A stretch of 64,000 nt of DNA from JAUVKT01 sp942491535 (GTDB lineage Bacteria > Bacteroidota > Bacteroidia > Bacteroidales > VadinHA17): NCBI GenBank assembly GCA_942491535.1, contig CALOBV010000006.1, positions 186,001-250,000 on the forward strand. Direction: 5' to 3'. Positions 32,527-42,203 of this stretch are shown here, in pieces (the stretch's first letter is position 1; the number at the start of each line of letters is the position of its first letter). Both the position numbers and the translations under genes were made by a program. The notes beneath the pieces are model-generated. The model did not search any database, was not told where the DNA came from, and was given only the letters and a program-made list of their open reading frames with translations.

Positions 32527-35460
32527 CTAAAACCTGAAATAAATAAAGGGCTGTATATCGGTTAACTGTATATTATACAGTGCTATGGCTATCAAATAGA
32601 CCAGCAGGACCTGCAGCATTATCGGAATCTTAATAAACAAGCCACGATATGATTCCTTAACCCTTACGGGAAGGAAATGAATGATATATGCTGCTGTCAT
32701 TATTATCATTACCTTAGAATAAGAAACAAGCATCAAAGACACGTTCCCTGGATTAAAACTGGTAAAGATCCTTTCAAGAATAAGCCTTACCGTTTCCATA
32801 TTTTCAGCCCTGAAAAATATCCAGCAAAAGGCAACAAAATTGAAAGTAATAAATATTGAAACTATGCCTGCGGCCCTGCTACTGGCCTTACCTGAATTCG
32901 TAATGCGCATCCAGAATTTATGAATTACCAGGCCAATACCATGCAGTCCGCCCCAGATAATAAATCTCCATGCAGCGCCATGCCATAAGCCTCCCAGTAA
33001 CATGGTAATTAGCAGGTTGATATTTGTTCTTATTTTACCTTTGCGGTTTCCACCCATTGAAATATACAGGTAATCTTTTAACCATCTCGAAAGAGATATA
33101 TGCCACCTTCTCCAGAAGTCTGTTATATTTTTGGCCTTATAGGGTGAATTAAAATTAACCGGCAACCTGAAACCTAGCATCAAAGCTACGCCAATTGCTA
33201 TATCGGTATATCCGGAAAAATCACAGTATATCTGAAGTCCGTACCCATAAACTGCAAGCAGGTTCTCAAGTCCTGAATATGCTCCTGGGGCAGCAAATAT
33301 ATTATCGACAAAGTTCACAGCTATATAGTCAGATACCGCTATCTTTTTTATCAGACCCGACACAATAAGAAATAGAGCATGACTCCATTCTCTTTTTGAA
33401 AGCGAAAACTTCTTGTATAACTGAGGAATAAACTCTGAAGCTCTTACAATTGGCCCGGCAACCAGCTGTGGAAAGAATGAAACATAAAATCCAAAATCCA
33501 GGATATTCTTTACTGGTTTTGTTTTATTTCTATAAACATCAATTGTATAAGAAATTGTTTGAAAGGTAAAAAATGATATCCCAACCGGAAGTATTATTGA
33601 ACTAACATTAAAGCCCGTACCAAACTTATTATTAGACAAAAGCGCCAGCCAGTCTTGCTGTGGAATATCTAAGCCAAACAAATTGTTTATTGCCCCGGTA
33701 AAGAAGCCTGTATATTTAAAATAGGCCAGCATACCCAGATTAACCAGGAGGCTAAAAACAACCCAGAATTTTTTTGTAAGCTTCCTCTTAGATGCATAAA
33801 TCATCCATCCAGCTAAGTAATCTGTGATCGTAGAGATTATTAGCAGGAAGAAAAATATTCCTCCCGACTTATAATAAAAAAACAGACTAAAAAGGAATAG
33901 ATAGGTGTTTCGTAAAATGGGTTTATTAAATACAAGACTGTAGATAGATAATAGTGCCAGCATGAAGGCCCAGAAGCCTACTGTGTTAAACATCAAGGGC
34001 TTATTAATATCATATTCTGTCAGGATACCTGGCAGACACGACTCTTTAATGGGTGCAACTGTATCAGAACTTATAAGTACTATGCTATCGCGTCGGGAAA
34101 TATCTTCTTCAGGAAGAACCATAGTCATTGCCTCATAAAGTAAGGCTGCCATTTTATGTCCCCCCTCGTAAGAGATATGGGTATAATCGTTTAAAGCAAA
34201 AGGGGGATCCTTCTTTCTCCACTCAACAATTGCATCTTCGCCACCCATATGCATCCATGAGTCCCAGAATAAAACGCCGCTTCTAAAGGCTGCTCTTCTC
34301 TGGGCATCGACAATAAGGGGAATGTTCGGATAGGAATGAATACCAGACTCATCTTCCCGGGCCATATCTGTAACGCTCAGAAGAAGTATCCTGGTTTCAG
34401 GATATATTACCTTCAGGTGCTCTATCTGCCTGTAAATATTTTCCTCGTAATATGTGTAATCGTCCTTGATATTAAGTACGATATTCAAACCAAAATGAAG
34501 GATTATCAGATCAGGGTCAATAATACTGAACGATTTCCTGAGATTTTCCTCTCCTACCCTGGTAAATTCCATGCCGGCACTTCCTCTGAGGGGGATATTG
34601 TCAACAACAAATCCGCTATTGCTCTCAATACTCAATCCGTATAAATCAGGGCTACTTTCCCCGGAAAACAATATTTCAATGCTGGTCGGTGAATCCAGGT
34701 CGTAGCTAAATTCTGATATTTCTTCTACGGGCGTCAGCCATCCACTATATACTATCCTTCTATCTTCTCTAATATCTATCCTGAGTGAGTCATGCAACCT
34801 GCCATAAAATATTCTAAGCAGGTCATAATTCTTTGCATATTGATCGGCTGTTACAGATGGTGTTACCCTTATCCAGGCCCTGGTTGTATCATTCTCCTTA
34901 AGTCTGAAACGGCTAAAGCTTAACAGGGGTCCGAGGTCTGAGTGATTTATTTTACTTCCTTCAAGAGACCGATAGTCATATCTTTCCCAGTTTGAAGAAG
35001 ATCTTATATATGCTGTCCTGGTATAGGGTACCAGCATAGTAGGAGAAAGCAAACCGGGTCCTGAGCCTCCTCTGTCGTCCCTTAACATTTCTCGCAAATA
35101 ATCGGTTATCCTGTCTCCTTCCATCTGGGAATCACCATAATACATTATTCTTGTCTGATAAGCTCCTCTGGCAATAGAATCAATCAATGAAGGAAAAATG
35201 ACAGAAGAATCAGGGATTTCAATTACGTTTAAACCCCGTAAATCAGGAGGATCAGGGTCAGGAAGACTAATTATTAAAGTATCAGGAACAGGCTCCGGAG
35301 TGTCAAATATGAAAGATCCCGGACCTAAAAGATCATCAATCTGCGGTAAATTTATCGTAGCGTAATCTCCAGGATGAATACTTTCAAAATGGAATAGTGA
35401 TGGCCCATATAGCAAAACCATGAAGACCAATAAAGTAAGAAGGGTCTTATAAGGTTTCAT
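32527..35460 (-). CDS. Fused SGNH-hydrolase-like / MBOAT O-acyltransferase
   Basis: 977 residues. An N-terminal helix (TLLTLLVFMVLLYGPSLF) leads into an extracytoplasmic SGNH domain at about 100-450. Its active-site pattern is complete: YYGDSQMEGD (Ser111), LHFGLN (Asn326), and DYTHIS (Asp425, His428). Then comes an MBOAT membrane domain at about 490-977, with SFFPQLVAGPIVRASEFIPQ, FWRRWHISLSRWLKDYLYI and LLGGLWHGAAW (His827, the usual catalytic His). Family knowledge: MBOAT (AlgI, PatA, DltB) moves acyl groups across the membrane and SGNH partners (AlgJ/X, PatB) transfer them to polysaccharide. Here both are one chain. The acceptor is unknown. No polysaccharide cluster is adjacent. Confidence 0.9.
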   Translation of the reverse strand: MKPYKTLLTLLVFMVLLYGPSLFHFESIHPGDYATINLPQIDDLLGPGSFIFDTPEPVPDTLIISLPDPDPPDLRGLNVIEIPDSSVIFPSLIDSIARGAYQTRIMYYGDSQMEGDRITDYLREMLRDDRGGSGPGLLSPTMLVPYTRTAYIRSSSNWERYDYRSLEGSKINHSDLGPLLSFSRFRLKENDTTRAWIRVTPSVTADQYAKNYDLLRIFYGRLHDSLRIDIREDRRIVYSGWLTPVEEISEFSYDLDSPTSIEILFSGESSPDLYGLSIESNSGFVVDNIPLRGSAGMEFTRVGEENLRKSFSIIDPDLIILHFGLNIVLNIKDDYTYYEENIYRQIEHLKVIYPETRILLLSVTDMAREDESGIHSYPNIPLIVDAQRRAAFRSGVLFWDSWMHMGGEDAIVEWRKKDPPFALNDYTHISYEGGHKMAALLYEAMTMVLPEEDISRRDSIVLISSDTVAPIKESCLPGILTEYDINKPLMFNTVGFWAFMLALLSIYSLVFNKPILRNTYLFLFSLFFYYKSGGIFFFLLIISTITDYLAGWMIYASKRKLTKKFWVVFSLLVNLGMLAYFKYTGFFTGAINNLFGLDIPQQDWLALLSNNKFGTGFNVSSIILPVGISFFTFQTISYTIDVYRNKTKPVKNILDFGFYVSFFPQLVAGPIVRASEFIPQLYKKFSLSKREWSHALFLIVSGLIKKIAVSDYIAVNFVDNIFAAPGAYSGLENLLAVYGYGLQIYCDFSGYTDIAIGVALMLGFRLPVNFNSPYKAKNITDFWRRWHISLSRWLKDYLYISMGGNRKGKIRTNINLLITMLLGGLWHGAAWRFIIWGGLHGIGLVIHKFWMRITNSGKASSRAAGIVSIFITFNFVAFCWIFFRAENMETVRLILERIFTSFNPGNVSLMLVSYSKVMIIMTAAYIIHFLPVRVKESYRGLFIKIPIMLQVLLVYLIAIALYNIQLTDIQPFIYFRF

Positions 35461-35491
35461 TCCTTAGTCCCGATAATATTCGGTTTTAGAG

Positions 35492-37030
35492 TTAACTCTT
35501 TCTTTTTATCTTTAATTTTTGACCTACTGCAATTTTTCCCGAGCTGTTCATTCCGTTCAGCGACAGAATTTCAGAAACAGTTACACCATCATATTTCTTA
35601 GCTATATCCCAGACCGTATCACCTCTTCTTACTGTATGATATACATAATCACCATTCTGTTGTATTGTTGTCTGTGGAGTCTCTACTCTTGCCGTAACGC
35701 TCTTTCCTACTCTCTTTTGCTTCTCTTCAAAGCTCAGAGTATTTACAGCTGAATAGTAGTCTTTTTCGGAAGGGTCAACAAACACGCTTATTTTTTGTCC
35801 GATTCTAATTGTATTACGGTATATATTGTTCCAGTAACGAATATTTGATAAGCCCACATTGTACCAGCTGGCAATATACCCCAGGTTATCTCCTTCTTTT
35901 ACTGTATAAATAAGCTTGGTCTTTCCCTTAATATCAGGGGGTATATATGTCGACTTGGTTGGGCTTGCAGTTTTTGTCTGGGGCTTCAGATAGTAATCAG
36001 CTCTGTACAAAGCAATACTGTCCTGCATTGAGATAAACTCACCTACTTTGATAAGGGGCAGTGTAAGCGACATGGGATTACTACTTGATCCGGGAATTAT
36101 TCCAGCCCTGTAATGAGGATTAAGTGTTCGCAGTTCAGCATATGGAATAGACAATACTTCAGAAATTTGTTGAAGGTGAATATCATTAGTTACCATAATT
36201 GTATCTGTAACCACGGGAAAGGTAATCTTAATTGGTTCAATATTATGTTCTTTATAATATGTCATGGAATAGGTTGCGGCAATATATCCGGGCAGATAAC
36301 CTCTTGTCTCCCTGGGCAGGCGGTAATAAATTTCCCAGTAATCTTTTCTGTTGCCCGATCGCCGGATCGCCTTATTTACATTGCCGGGTCCACAATTATA
36401 CGCTGCAATTACCAGACCCCAGTCTTTATATACCTTATACAGATCCCTAATATACCTGGCTGCAGCGTGAGTAGCTTTTACCGGATCCCGCCTTTCATCA
36501 ACAACTGAATTTATTGTAAGTCCGTATTGTCTTCCCGTACTATACATAAACTGCCACATTCCTGTTGCGCCAACTCTTGAAACAGCATTCGGGTTCAGGG
36601 CAGATTCTATAACTGCCATATATTTCAGTTCGGTTGGTAAACCGTAGGAATCGAAGATGTCTTCTATCATTGGGAAATAGTATTCTCTCATCCCAAGCAT
36701 TATTTCAAACCTGTCTCTTTTCTTCCCAGTATATACATGTATGTGATTTCTTACAATTGAGTTGTAAGGAAGGTTAACAACAGATTGAATTGCTTTAAGT
36801 CTTTCCCTGTATACAGAATCAGGAAATTCAACCACCGGAGGAGTATCGTAAGCCACAGGCAGATTCTCTTCCAGGAGTTTTGAAATATACCATATATTTA
36901 CCAGGCTATCGAGGTTAAGCTCAATAATCTCCTGGCCTGTATCTTTCTTAATAATTATAGTATCGTTTGATGCTCCGGCAATAAGCGGGAACAAACAAAA
37001 TATCAGAATAAATATCCATCCTCTTTTCAT
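35492..37030 (-). CDS. LysM-containing lytic transglycosylase (MltD-like)
   Basis: 512 residues with a signal peptide (GWIFILIFCLFPLIAGAS). An SLT domain at about 115-250 contains the catalytic Glu in KYMAVIESALNPNAVSRVGATGMWQFM and the family blocks AAYNCGPGNVNKAI and LPRETRGYLPGYIAATY. Two LysM modules follow: LIYTVKEGDNLGYIASWYNVGLSNIRYWNNI and VYHTVRRGDTVWDIAKKYDGVTVSEILSLNGM. It cleaves peptidoglycan to 1,6-anhydro products in the periplasm. Nine bp separate it from the DUF5683 gene, and it is the last gene of the parA-parB block, an order conserved in Bacteroidota. Confidence 0.93.
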   Translation of the reverse strand: MKRGWIFILIFCLFPLIAGASNDTIIIKKDTGQEIIELNLDSLVNIWYISKLLEENLPVAYDTPPVVEFPDSVYRERLKAIQSVVNLPYNSIVRNHIHVYTGKKRDRFEIMLGMREYYFPMIEDIFDSYGLPTELKYMAVIESALNPNAVSRVGATGMWQFMYSTGRQYGLTINSVVDERRDPVKATHAAARYIRDLYKVYKDWGLVIAAYNCGPGNVNKAIRRSGNRKDYWEIYYRLPRETRGYLPGYIAATYSMTYYKEHNIEPIKITFPVVTDTIMVTNDIHLQQISEVLSIPYAELRTLNPHYRAGIIPGSSSNPMSLTLPLIKVGEFISMQDSIALYRADYYLKPQTKTASPTKSTYIPPDIKGKTKLIYTVKEGDNLGYIASWYNVGLSNIRYWNNIYRNTIRIGQKISVFVDPSEKDYYSAVNTLSFEEKQKRVGKSVTARVETPQTTIQQNGDYVYHTVRRGDTVWDIAKKYDGVTVSEILSLNGMNSSGKIAVGQKLKIKRKS

Positions 37031-37039
37031 AATCCAAGT

Positions 37040-37669
37040 TTAAAATGTGACTCTTACACCCACGCCGATAGTCATTCCATAAGCCATAGAAATAGGAGTT
37101 GGTTCAACAACAATGCTTAAATCCTCACCAACTTCGTAATCATACAGGTTAGCATCTACATTGGCATCAAGTATAGTAATTAAATACCAGACTGCAACAC
37201 CAATATAACTCAGGTCTCTATATCTCCTGTAATAATCAACTCCGTTTAACAACTGATCTTTAACCCATGATTCTGTCGCCGCGTTAAAATCATCTGAGCC
37301 CAGGGCATTATCAAATTCTTCAGGCTCAACCCCAAACTCAACGAATGAGTAACTATTTGTCTCAGCTACCAGGTCTGTAACATCCCTGTAAGCATCAAGA
37401 TATTGAGTATGCTTAGAACTATTAAATACTATACTATAGCCGAGTGCTCCGAAACCGGCATATACCACAGGTATTTTCCAGTATTTTCGGTTGTAAATCT
37501 GACCAAGTCCAGGGAAGGCTGCAGCCAGCATGGTTGCCTTAACTGGCATAACAATCCTCTCCGGCCTGCTTTTCTGTATACCAAGAGTATCAGTCTGTCC
37601 AGACATTTCCTGCTGATTATAAAAAAACAACAGGATCAATAATAATATTATTAGCTTATTGAATTTCAA
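37040..37669 (-). CDS. DUF5683 domain-containing membrane protein
   Basis: 209 residues with a signal peptide-like start (LIILLLILLFFYNQQEMSGQ) and the DUF5683 core KATMLAAAFPGLGQIYNRKYWKIPVVYAGFGALGYSIVFNS, where PGLGQIYN is the family hallmark, plus YRRYRDLSYIGVAVWYLITILDANVDANLYDYEV near the end. The function is unknown. It is regularly found between parB and the LysM transglycosylase, as here, which suggests a link between envelope growth and chromosome segregation, but only by position. Confidence 0.85.
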   Translation of the reverse strand: MKFNKLIILLLILLFFYNQQEMSGQTDTLGIQKSRPERIVMPVKATMLAAAFPGLGQIYNRKYWKIPVVYAGFGALGYSIVFNSSKHTQYLDAYRDVTDLVAETNSYSFVEFGVEPEEFDNALGSDDFNAATESWVKDQLLNGVDYYRRYRDLSYIGVAVWYLITILDANVDANLYDYEVGEDLSIVVEPTPISMAYGMTIGVGVRVTF

Positions 37670-37721
37670 TTACATCAAAGCCAGCTTACACCGGGTTATT
37701 ACCGGAGTAAAGATAAATAAA

Positions 37722-38603
37722 TTAGGAGTTAAGTTTGTCTAACAGCGCTAAAATCCGTTCCATATCGTCAGAATCTTCGAAAGGAATAACGATTTTACCC
37801 CTTCCTTTATTGTTAATTCTGAAAACTACCTCGCTGCTAAATACTTTTGAGAGTTGGCCCGATAGTTCTTCAAAATCCTGATTTAGCTGTTTCTTCTTAG
37901 TTGCTTTTGAAGGATCTTTCAGTTTTTCTACCTGCATCTGCCTGACCAGTTCTTCTGTCTTTCTTACAGATAATTCTTCTTCCACTACCTGATAGTATAC
38001 TTTTATCTGCTGGTCGATATTTTCAATATTAATAAGGGTCCTTGCATGTCCCATGGTAAGGTGCCTGTCTCTTATCCCAAGCTGAATCTCGGCCGGAAGT
38101 TTAAGTAACCTGAGGTAGTTTGCCACGGTGGATCTTTGTTTTCCTACCCTGTCGCTGAGCTGTTCCTGTGTTAAGTTACACTCATCCATTAATCTCTGGT
38201 AGCTTATTGCTATCTCAATTGCATCAAGATCTTCGCGCTGAATGTTTTCAACCAGGGCAAGTTCGAGCATTGACTGGTCGTCGGCTGTTCTGATATAGGC
38301 CGGTACGGTCTTCATTCCAGCTATCTTTGCAGCTCTTAGTCTCCTTTCTCCTGCAATTAGCTGGTATGTACCATCTTCCTTCTCTCTCACTGTAAGTGGC
38401 TGCACTATGCCGAGTTCTTTCATTGAAGCAGCCAGCTCATTTAAGGCCTCCTCATTAAAACGGGTACGGGGTTGAAAGGGATTATATTCAATCGCAGAAA
38501 TATCAATTTCCATGTTCGCTTCAACTTTTTTCTCAAGAACTTCTTTTTCGACACCATCAATCAGTGCTCCCAGTCCTCTTCCCAATGCCTTCTTTTGTGC
38601 CAT
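37722..38603 (-). CDS. parB: Chromosome-partitioning protein ParB
   Basis: Binds parS and spreads as a CTP-dependent clamp. 293 residues. The N-terminal basic ParA-contact region is MAQKKALGRGLGALIDG. The CTP-binding ParB/Srx domain has ISAIEYNPFQPRTRFNEEALNELAASMKELGIVQPLTV and the GERR motif in LIAGERRLRAAKIAG. The DNA-binding helix-turn-helix is NLTQEQLSDRVGKQRSTVANYLRLLKL, followed by a C-terminal dimer domain. It is 25 bp downstream of parA. I did not find a canonical parS palindrome in this window. Confidence 0.96.
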   Translation of the reverse strand: MAQKKALGRGLGALIDGVEKEVLEKKVEANMEIDISAIEYNPFQPRTRFNEEALNELAASMKELGIVQPLTVREKEDGTYQLIAGERRLRAAKIAGMKTVPAYIRTADDQSMLELALVENIQREDLDAIEIAISYQRLMDECNLTQEQLSDRVGKQRSTVANYLRLLKLPAEIQLGIRDRHLTMGHARTLINIENIDQQIKVYYQVVEEELSVRKTEELVRQMQVEKLKDPSKATKKKQLNQDFEELSGQLSKVFSSEVVFRINNKGRGKIVIPFEDSDDMERILALLDKLNS

Positions 38604-38627
38604 AATTCAATTTAGTAGTTTATAGGT

Positions 38628-39401
38628 TTAGGCCTCGCCATCCAGTTTACTGATCAGTTCCTTTGCCAGGTTCAGATAATTCACAGCTCCCCTGGACTCA
38701 GCATCATAAAGTAAAGCCGGTTGACCAAAGCTAGGGGCTTCACTCAACTTGATATTTCTTTGAATTATTGTTTCAAATACCATTTGCTGGAAGTGTTTCC
38801 TTACCTCATCAACAACCTGGTTCGACAATCTCAGTCTTGAGTCGTACATAGTTAGCAGAAATCCTTCGATCTCAAGTTCCTTATTAAGGTTCCCCTGGAT
38901 AATTTTTATTGTATTCAATAATTTACCCAGCCCCTCAAGAGCAAAATATTCACACTGTACAGGTACTATAACAGAGTCTGAAGCAGTAAGAGCGTTAACT
39001 GTTAATAAGCCAAGTGAGGGAGAGCAGTCGATAAGCATATAATCATAATCCTTCTTAACCTTCCCAAGTACCTGCTTTAATACGCTTTCCCTTTTGTCCA
39101 TGTTCAGGATCTCTATCTCTGCTCCTACCAGGTCAATGTTTGATGGAATCAAATCCAGGTTATCAATCTCACAACTAACAATAGCATTATTAGGATCAGC
39201 TCCATCGATCAGGCAATCGTAAATAGTTGTATTTACCTTCCTGACATCCACTCCTAAGCCTGAGCTTGCATTTCCCTGAGGATCAGAATCAACAACCAGC
39301 ACTTTCTTATCAAGTGCCGCAAGGCTTGCGGCCAGATTTATTGCTGTTGTCGTTTTTCCTACTCCACCCTTCTGATTCGCCACTGATATAATTCTAGCCA
39401 T
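38628..39401 (-). CDS. parA: Chromosome-partitioning ATPase ParA
   Basis: Deviant Walker ATPase that moves ParB-parS complexes along the nucleoid. 257 residues: deviant Walker A KGGVGKTTTAINLA at about 11-24, ALDKKVLVVDSDPQGNASSGLG, and Walker B YMLIDCSPSLGLLTVNAL. DSRLRLSNQVVDEVRKHF and GLGKLLNTI are typical of chromosomal ParA/Soj. It is first in parA-parB-DUF5683-transglycosylase. The 203-bp upstream gap, divergent from the lipid kinase gene, holds AT-rich promoter sequence only. Confidence 0.96.
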   Translation of the reverse strand: MARIISVANQKGGVGKTTTAINLAASLAALDKKVLVVDSDPQGNASSGLGVDVRKVNTTIYDCLIDGADPNNAIVSCEIDNLDLIPSNIDLVGAEIEILNMDKRESVLKQVLGKVKKDYDYMLIDCSPSLGLLTVNALTASDSVIVPVQCEYFALEGLGKLLNTIKIIQGNLNKELEIEGFLLTMYDSRLRLSNQVVDEVRKHFQQMVFETIIQRNIKLSEAPSFGQPALLYDAESRGAVNYLNLAKELISKLDGEA

Positions 39402-39604
39402 CTATAATTTATTTGAGTTTTCCCCTTTATCAAGAGCTTCAAATTTAACACATATGATAGGGATCATTCTTTGAGGGCAATGGTAATTGTAAACAATTTT
39501 TTCGTGGTTTTCAACATCTTATTAACACCCTTAAATAAGTATATAAGAATCATTTTTACATTTCACTTAAATTTTGCCATCTTTGGAAATCCAAAATTTA
39601 TGGG

Positions 39605-40558
39605 ATGGGGAAAAATATCGACGATGGCAGATGGCTTGTTATTGTAAATCCAAATGCCGGCAACAGAAAGGGTAAACGCGACTGGGCAGAGATATCAAAT
39701 CTTCTGGACACCAACGGATTTTCATATAAGGCCAGGTTTACGGAAAGAAGGTATCATGCAATAGAACTTTCGAGAGAGGCTATAATAGAGGGGTATCGCA
39801 GAATCATCATCATCGGGGGTGATGGTACAATGAATGAAGTTGTAAATGGTATTTTTACGCAGGACTACTGCAAAAGCAACGAGGTAGTACTCGGAATGAT
39901 AACTGTAGGAACAGGTAACGACTGGGGTAAAATGTATAATATCCCTGAAGATTACGATAAGGCCATCCTGGCAATTAAGGCCGGGAAGACTATGTTACAG
40001 GATGCGGGCAAAGCAACTTATGCTCTTAATGGAGGTACAGAACAAAGGTATTTTGCAAATATTGCAGGTTTGGGCTTCGATGCTTCTGTTGTTAAGAGAA
40101 CAAATATACAGAAGGACCTGGGAAAATCAGGTAAGTCGACTTATTATACAGCTCTCCTGAAAAGTCTGTCCGACTACCAAACAACGAATACCAGGGTAAT
40201 TGTGAATAATAGCGAAGCAGAAAATGACACATTTTCAATAAGTATTGGGATTGGGAAATTTTCGGGCGGCGGAATGATTCAGACTCCTGAAGCAGTAATT
40301 GATGATGGTCTGTTTGATATCACAGTGATTAAGAGCATGACTAAATTCGAGATTATCAGGAGTCTCAAAAAGTTATTCGACGGATCCATCCTGGAGCATC
40401 CGAAAATTATATCATTCAAAGGAGATCAAATAAGGATTGAGTCCGATCCTGAAATAAACCTTGAAGCCGACGGAGAATCACTGGGTCATACTCCTGTTGA
40501 GTTTGAAATTATTCCAAAAAGCTTAAGGGTTATTTATGCAGTATATAGCCTAGAATAG
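39605..40558 (+). CDS. Diacylglycerol/lipid kinase family protein (YegS/BmrU-like)
   Basis: 317 residues with the DAGK catalytic fold: WLVIVNPNAGNRKGKRDW at the N terminus, the phosphate-binding loop IIIIGGDGTMNEVVNGI, and GTGNDWGKMYNIP. The C-terminal half has AEADGESLGHTPVEFEIIPK-like features (LEADGE, typical of the family). It phosphorylates a lipid or sphingoid-like substrate using ATP; which one is not readable. Bacteroidota make sphingolipids, so both diacylglycerol and sphingoid bases are possible. Its 3' end overlaps the converging cyclotransferase gene by 9 bp. Confidence 0.88.
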   Translation: MGKNIDDGRWLVIVNPNAGNRKGKRDWAEISNLLDTNGFSYKARFTERRYHAIELSREAIIEGYRRIIIIGGDGTMNEVVNGIFTQDYCKSNEVVLGMITVGTGNDWGKMYNIPEDYDKAILAIKAGKTMLQDAGKATYALNGGTEQRYFANIAGLGFDASVVKRTNIQKDLGKSGKSTYYTALLKSLSDYQTTNTRVIVNNSEAENDTFSISIGIGKFSGGGMIQTPEAVIDDGLFDITVIKSMTKFEIIRSLKKLFDGSILEHPKIISFKGDQIRIESDPEINLEADGESLGHTPVEFEIIPKSLRVIYAVYSLE

Positions 40559-41674
40559 ATCTACTTCAAATATTCTCGACCAGTGTTTTCCCGTTATAAA
40601 CATCCTATTATTCTCGCTATCCCATGCTATGCCATTAAGCACTTCTTCTGAGTCGAGGTTATTATCGTATTTATCGATTATACCCGTAAGGTCGAAATAT
40701 CCCAGCACCTTCCCTGTATCTGGATCAATCTTTGCTATCAGGTTTGATGTAAATATATTAGCCCAGAGTACCCCGTTAATATATTCCAGCTCATTTAGCT
40801 GGTATACAGCTTTCTGATTATCATATACTTCAAAGGAGGAGATAACAGTAAAATATTCGGGTTCAAGAATATAAATCTTATTTGTACCATCGCTCATAAA
40901 AAATTTCTCTCCGTCTGTTGTGATGCCCCATCCCTGGGTATCATAATGAATGGTGTTTAGCTGGGTAAACGAGTCGGCATCATAAACAAATCCGGTATTG
41001 TGCTGCCAGGTAAGCTGATAAAACCTGCCCTTTAGATAAGCCAGCCCTTCTCCAAAAAATTTATTTTCAAGCCTGTGCTGCATTATCACCTCTCCCGTTT
41101 CAATATCCACCTTCCTGAGTGTCGACCTGCCTTCCTTGCCCGTACTCTCGTAAAAATAACCATTATAAACAAGCAGTCCTTGAGTATATGCCTGATTATC
41201 ATGCGGATAGGTATTTATAACTCTATATGATCCTGTTTCAGGAATAATATCAGAAAACATTAGAATAAAACGTGTCAGGGTATGAGGCCTTTTATTGCCT
41301 GAAAAAGCAATCGCCTTAAGTGAAATTTTTCCCAGCCTGGAATCACCTGTACCCATGGCGAATTTCCATGGCGCTTCATATAGCGTAACAACGAGGTTCC
41401 CGTCATAATATATCCTGACTGAGTCAGGGACTTCCTCACCCAGAATAGAAATTAATAGTTCAAGCTCTTCTCCCGAACTAAACCTCTGGTTTTCTTCGGG
41501 TTTATCAATCCTGATAAGTTTTGCGACAGGAGCTTTTTTAATGTTTTCCACATCGTTATCCTCAGTAAGAACTTTATCAGAACTGTTTCCTCTACATGAA
41601 AATCCTGACAGGATACCAAAGGGAATAATTATTATAAAGAACAATCTTAAATAAGGTATTTTCATCTTAGTCAT
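40550..41674 (-). CDS. Glutaminyl-peptide cyclotransferase, lipoprotein
   Basis: Converts N-terminal glutamine to pyroglutamate. 374 residues from ATG 41674, which overlaps the upstream gene by 8 bp. A hydrophobic leader (LRLFFIIIIPFGILSGFSC) ends in a likely lipidated Cys. Residues 50-135 form an Ig-like beta domain (PEENQRFSSGEELELLIS). From about 140 comes the plant/bacterial-type five-bladed propeller: YPHDNQAYTQGLLVYNGYFYESTGKEGRSTLRKVDIETGEVI, FFGEGLAYLKGRFYQLTWQHN, and ELEYINGVLWANIF. The propeller blades and Glu residues match the type I enzyme. Confidence 0.88.
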   Translation of the reverse strand: MTKMKIPYLRLFFIIIIPFGILSGFSCRGNSSDKVLTEDNDVENIKKAPVAKLIRIDKPEENQRFSSGEELELLISILGEEVPDSVRIYYDGNLVVTLYEAPWKFAMGTGDSRLGKISLKAIAFSGNKRPHTLTRFILMFSDIIPETGSYRVINTYPHDNQAYTQGLLVYNGYFYESTGKEGRSTLRKVDIETGEVIMQHRLENKFFGEGLAYLKGRFYQLTWQHNTGFVYDADSFTQLNTIHYDTQGWGITTDGEKFFMSDGTNKIYILEPEYFTVISSFEVYDNQKAVYQLNELEYINGVLWANIFTSNLIAKIDPDTGKVLGYFDLTGIIDKYDNNLDSEEVLNGIAWDSENNRMFITGKHWSRIFEVDLF

Positions 41675-42113
41675 TTTTTCGTCTGCTAAATAATCGGGAG
41701 AATACAGTTTTTCTCCTGTTAAGCAACCTTTCTGTTTCCCTTTCACGGAGATCATAAAGACTCAGGTCCTGCCATATCTCACTCCAGCCCTTAAAACCAC
41801 CTACATTCTTATCGTCGATAAAAACGTCGGCATTAATTTTTCTGCTGATAGATTCATCAAATAATTCTTCGGGATAATTCTTATTTATTGCATAAAATTC
41901 TATCCCTTTTGACAGGCAGTATGCAACTGCTTCATCGAGCTCTTCTCCGGCCCGGAAGGTCCATAATATCAACAAAGCACCATGCTTTTGAAGTTCCTTT
42001 AAGGTTTCAAATGCGAACAAAAGATCCTTCCCTATTTTAGGATACTGGTGTTCAACAATAGTACCATCGAAATCGACTGCTATTTTAATATTCTTAAGGT
42101 GCTCCATAAACAT
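41667..42113 (-). CDS. HAD-superfamily phosphatase-like protein (BT0820-like)
   Basis: 148 residues. The HAD nucleophile motif is IKIAVDFDGTIVEHQYP (the first Asp of DFDGT is the nucleophile). LLILWTFRAGEELDEAV carries the motif II-like Thr, and FIDDKNVGGFKGW is the C-terminal Asp pair. It is short and without a cap, like a known Bacteroides structural-genomics protein of this type. A small-molecule phosphatase function is likely, but the substrate is unknown. It overlaps the cyclotransferase gene by 8 bp; an operon is possible. Confidence 0.82.
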   Translation of the reverse strand: MFMEHLKNIKIAVDFDGTIVEHQYPKIGKDLLFAFETLKELQKHGALLILWTFRAGEELDEAVAYCLSKGIEFYAINKNYPEELFDESISRKINADVFIDDKNVGGFKGWSEIWQDLSLYDLRERETERLLNRRKTVFSRLFSRRKND

Positions 42114-42203
42114 CCATTATATGTGTAAAAATAACCAAATTGGGCAATTTCATGAAATTTATCTTAATTTTACAAACCTGTTGTTTATACAACAATTATT
42201 TGA

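Noticed and set aside
39402..39604. Replication origin between parA and the lipid kinase gene
   Set aside because: No cluster of DnaA boxes and no dnaA, dnaN or gyrB nearby. Only an AT-rich divergent promoter region is seen.
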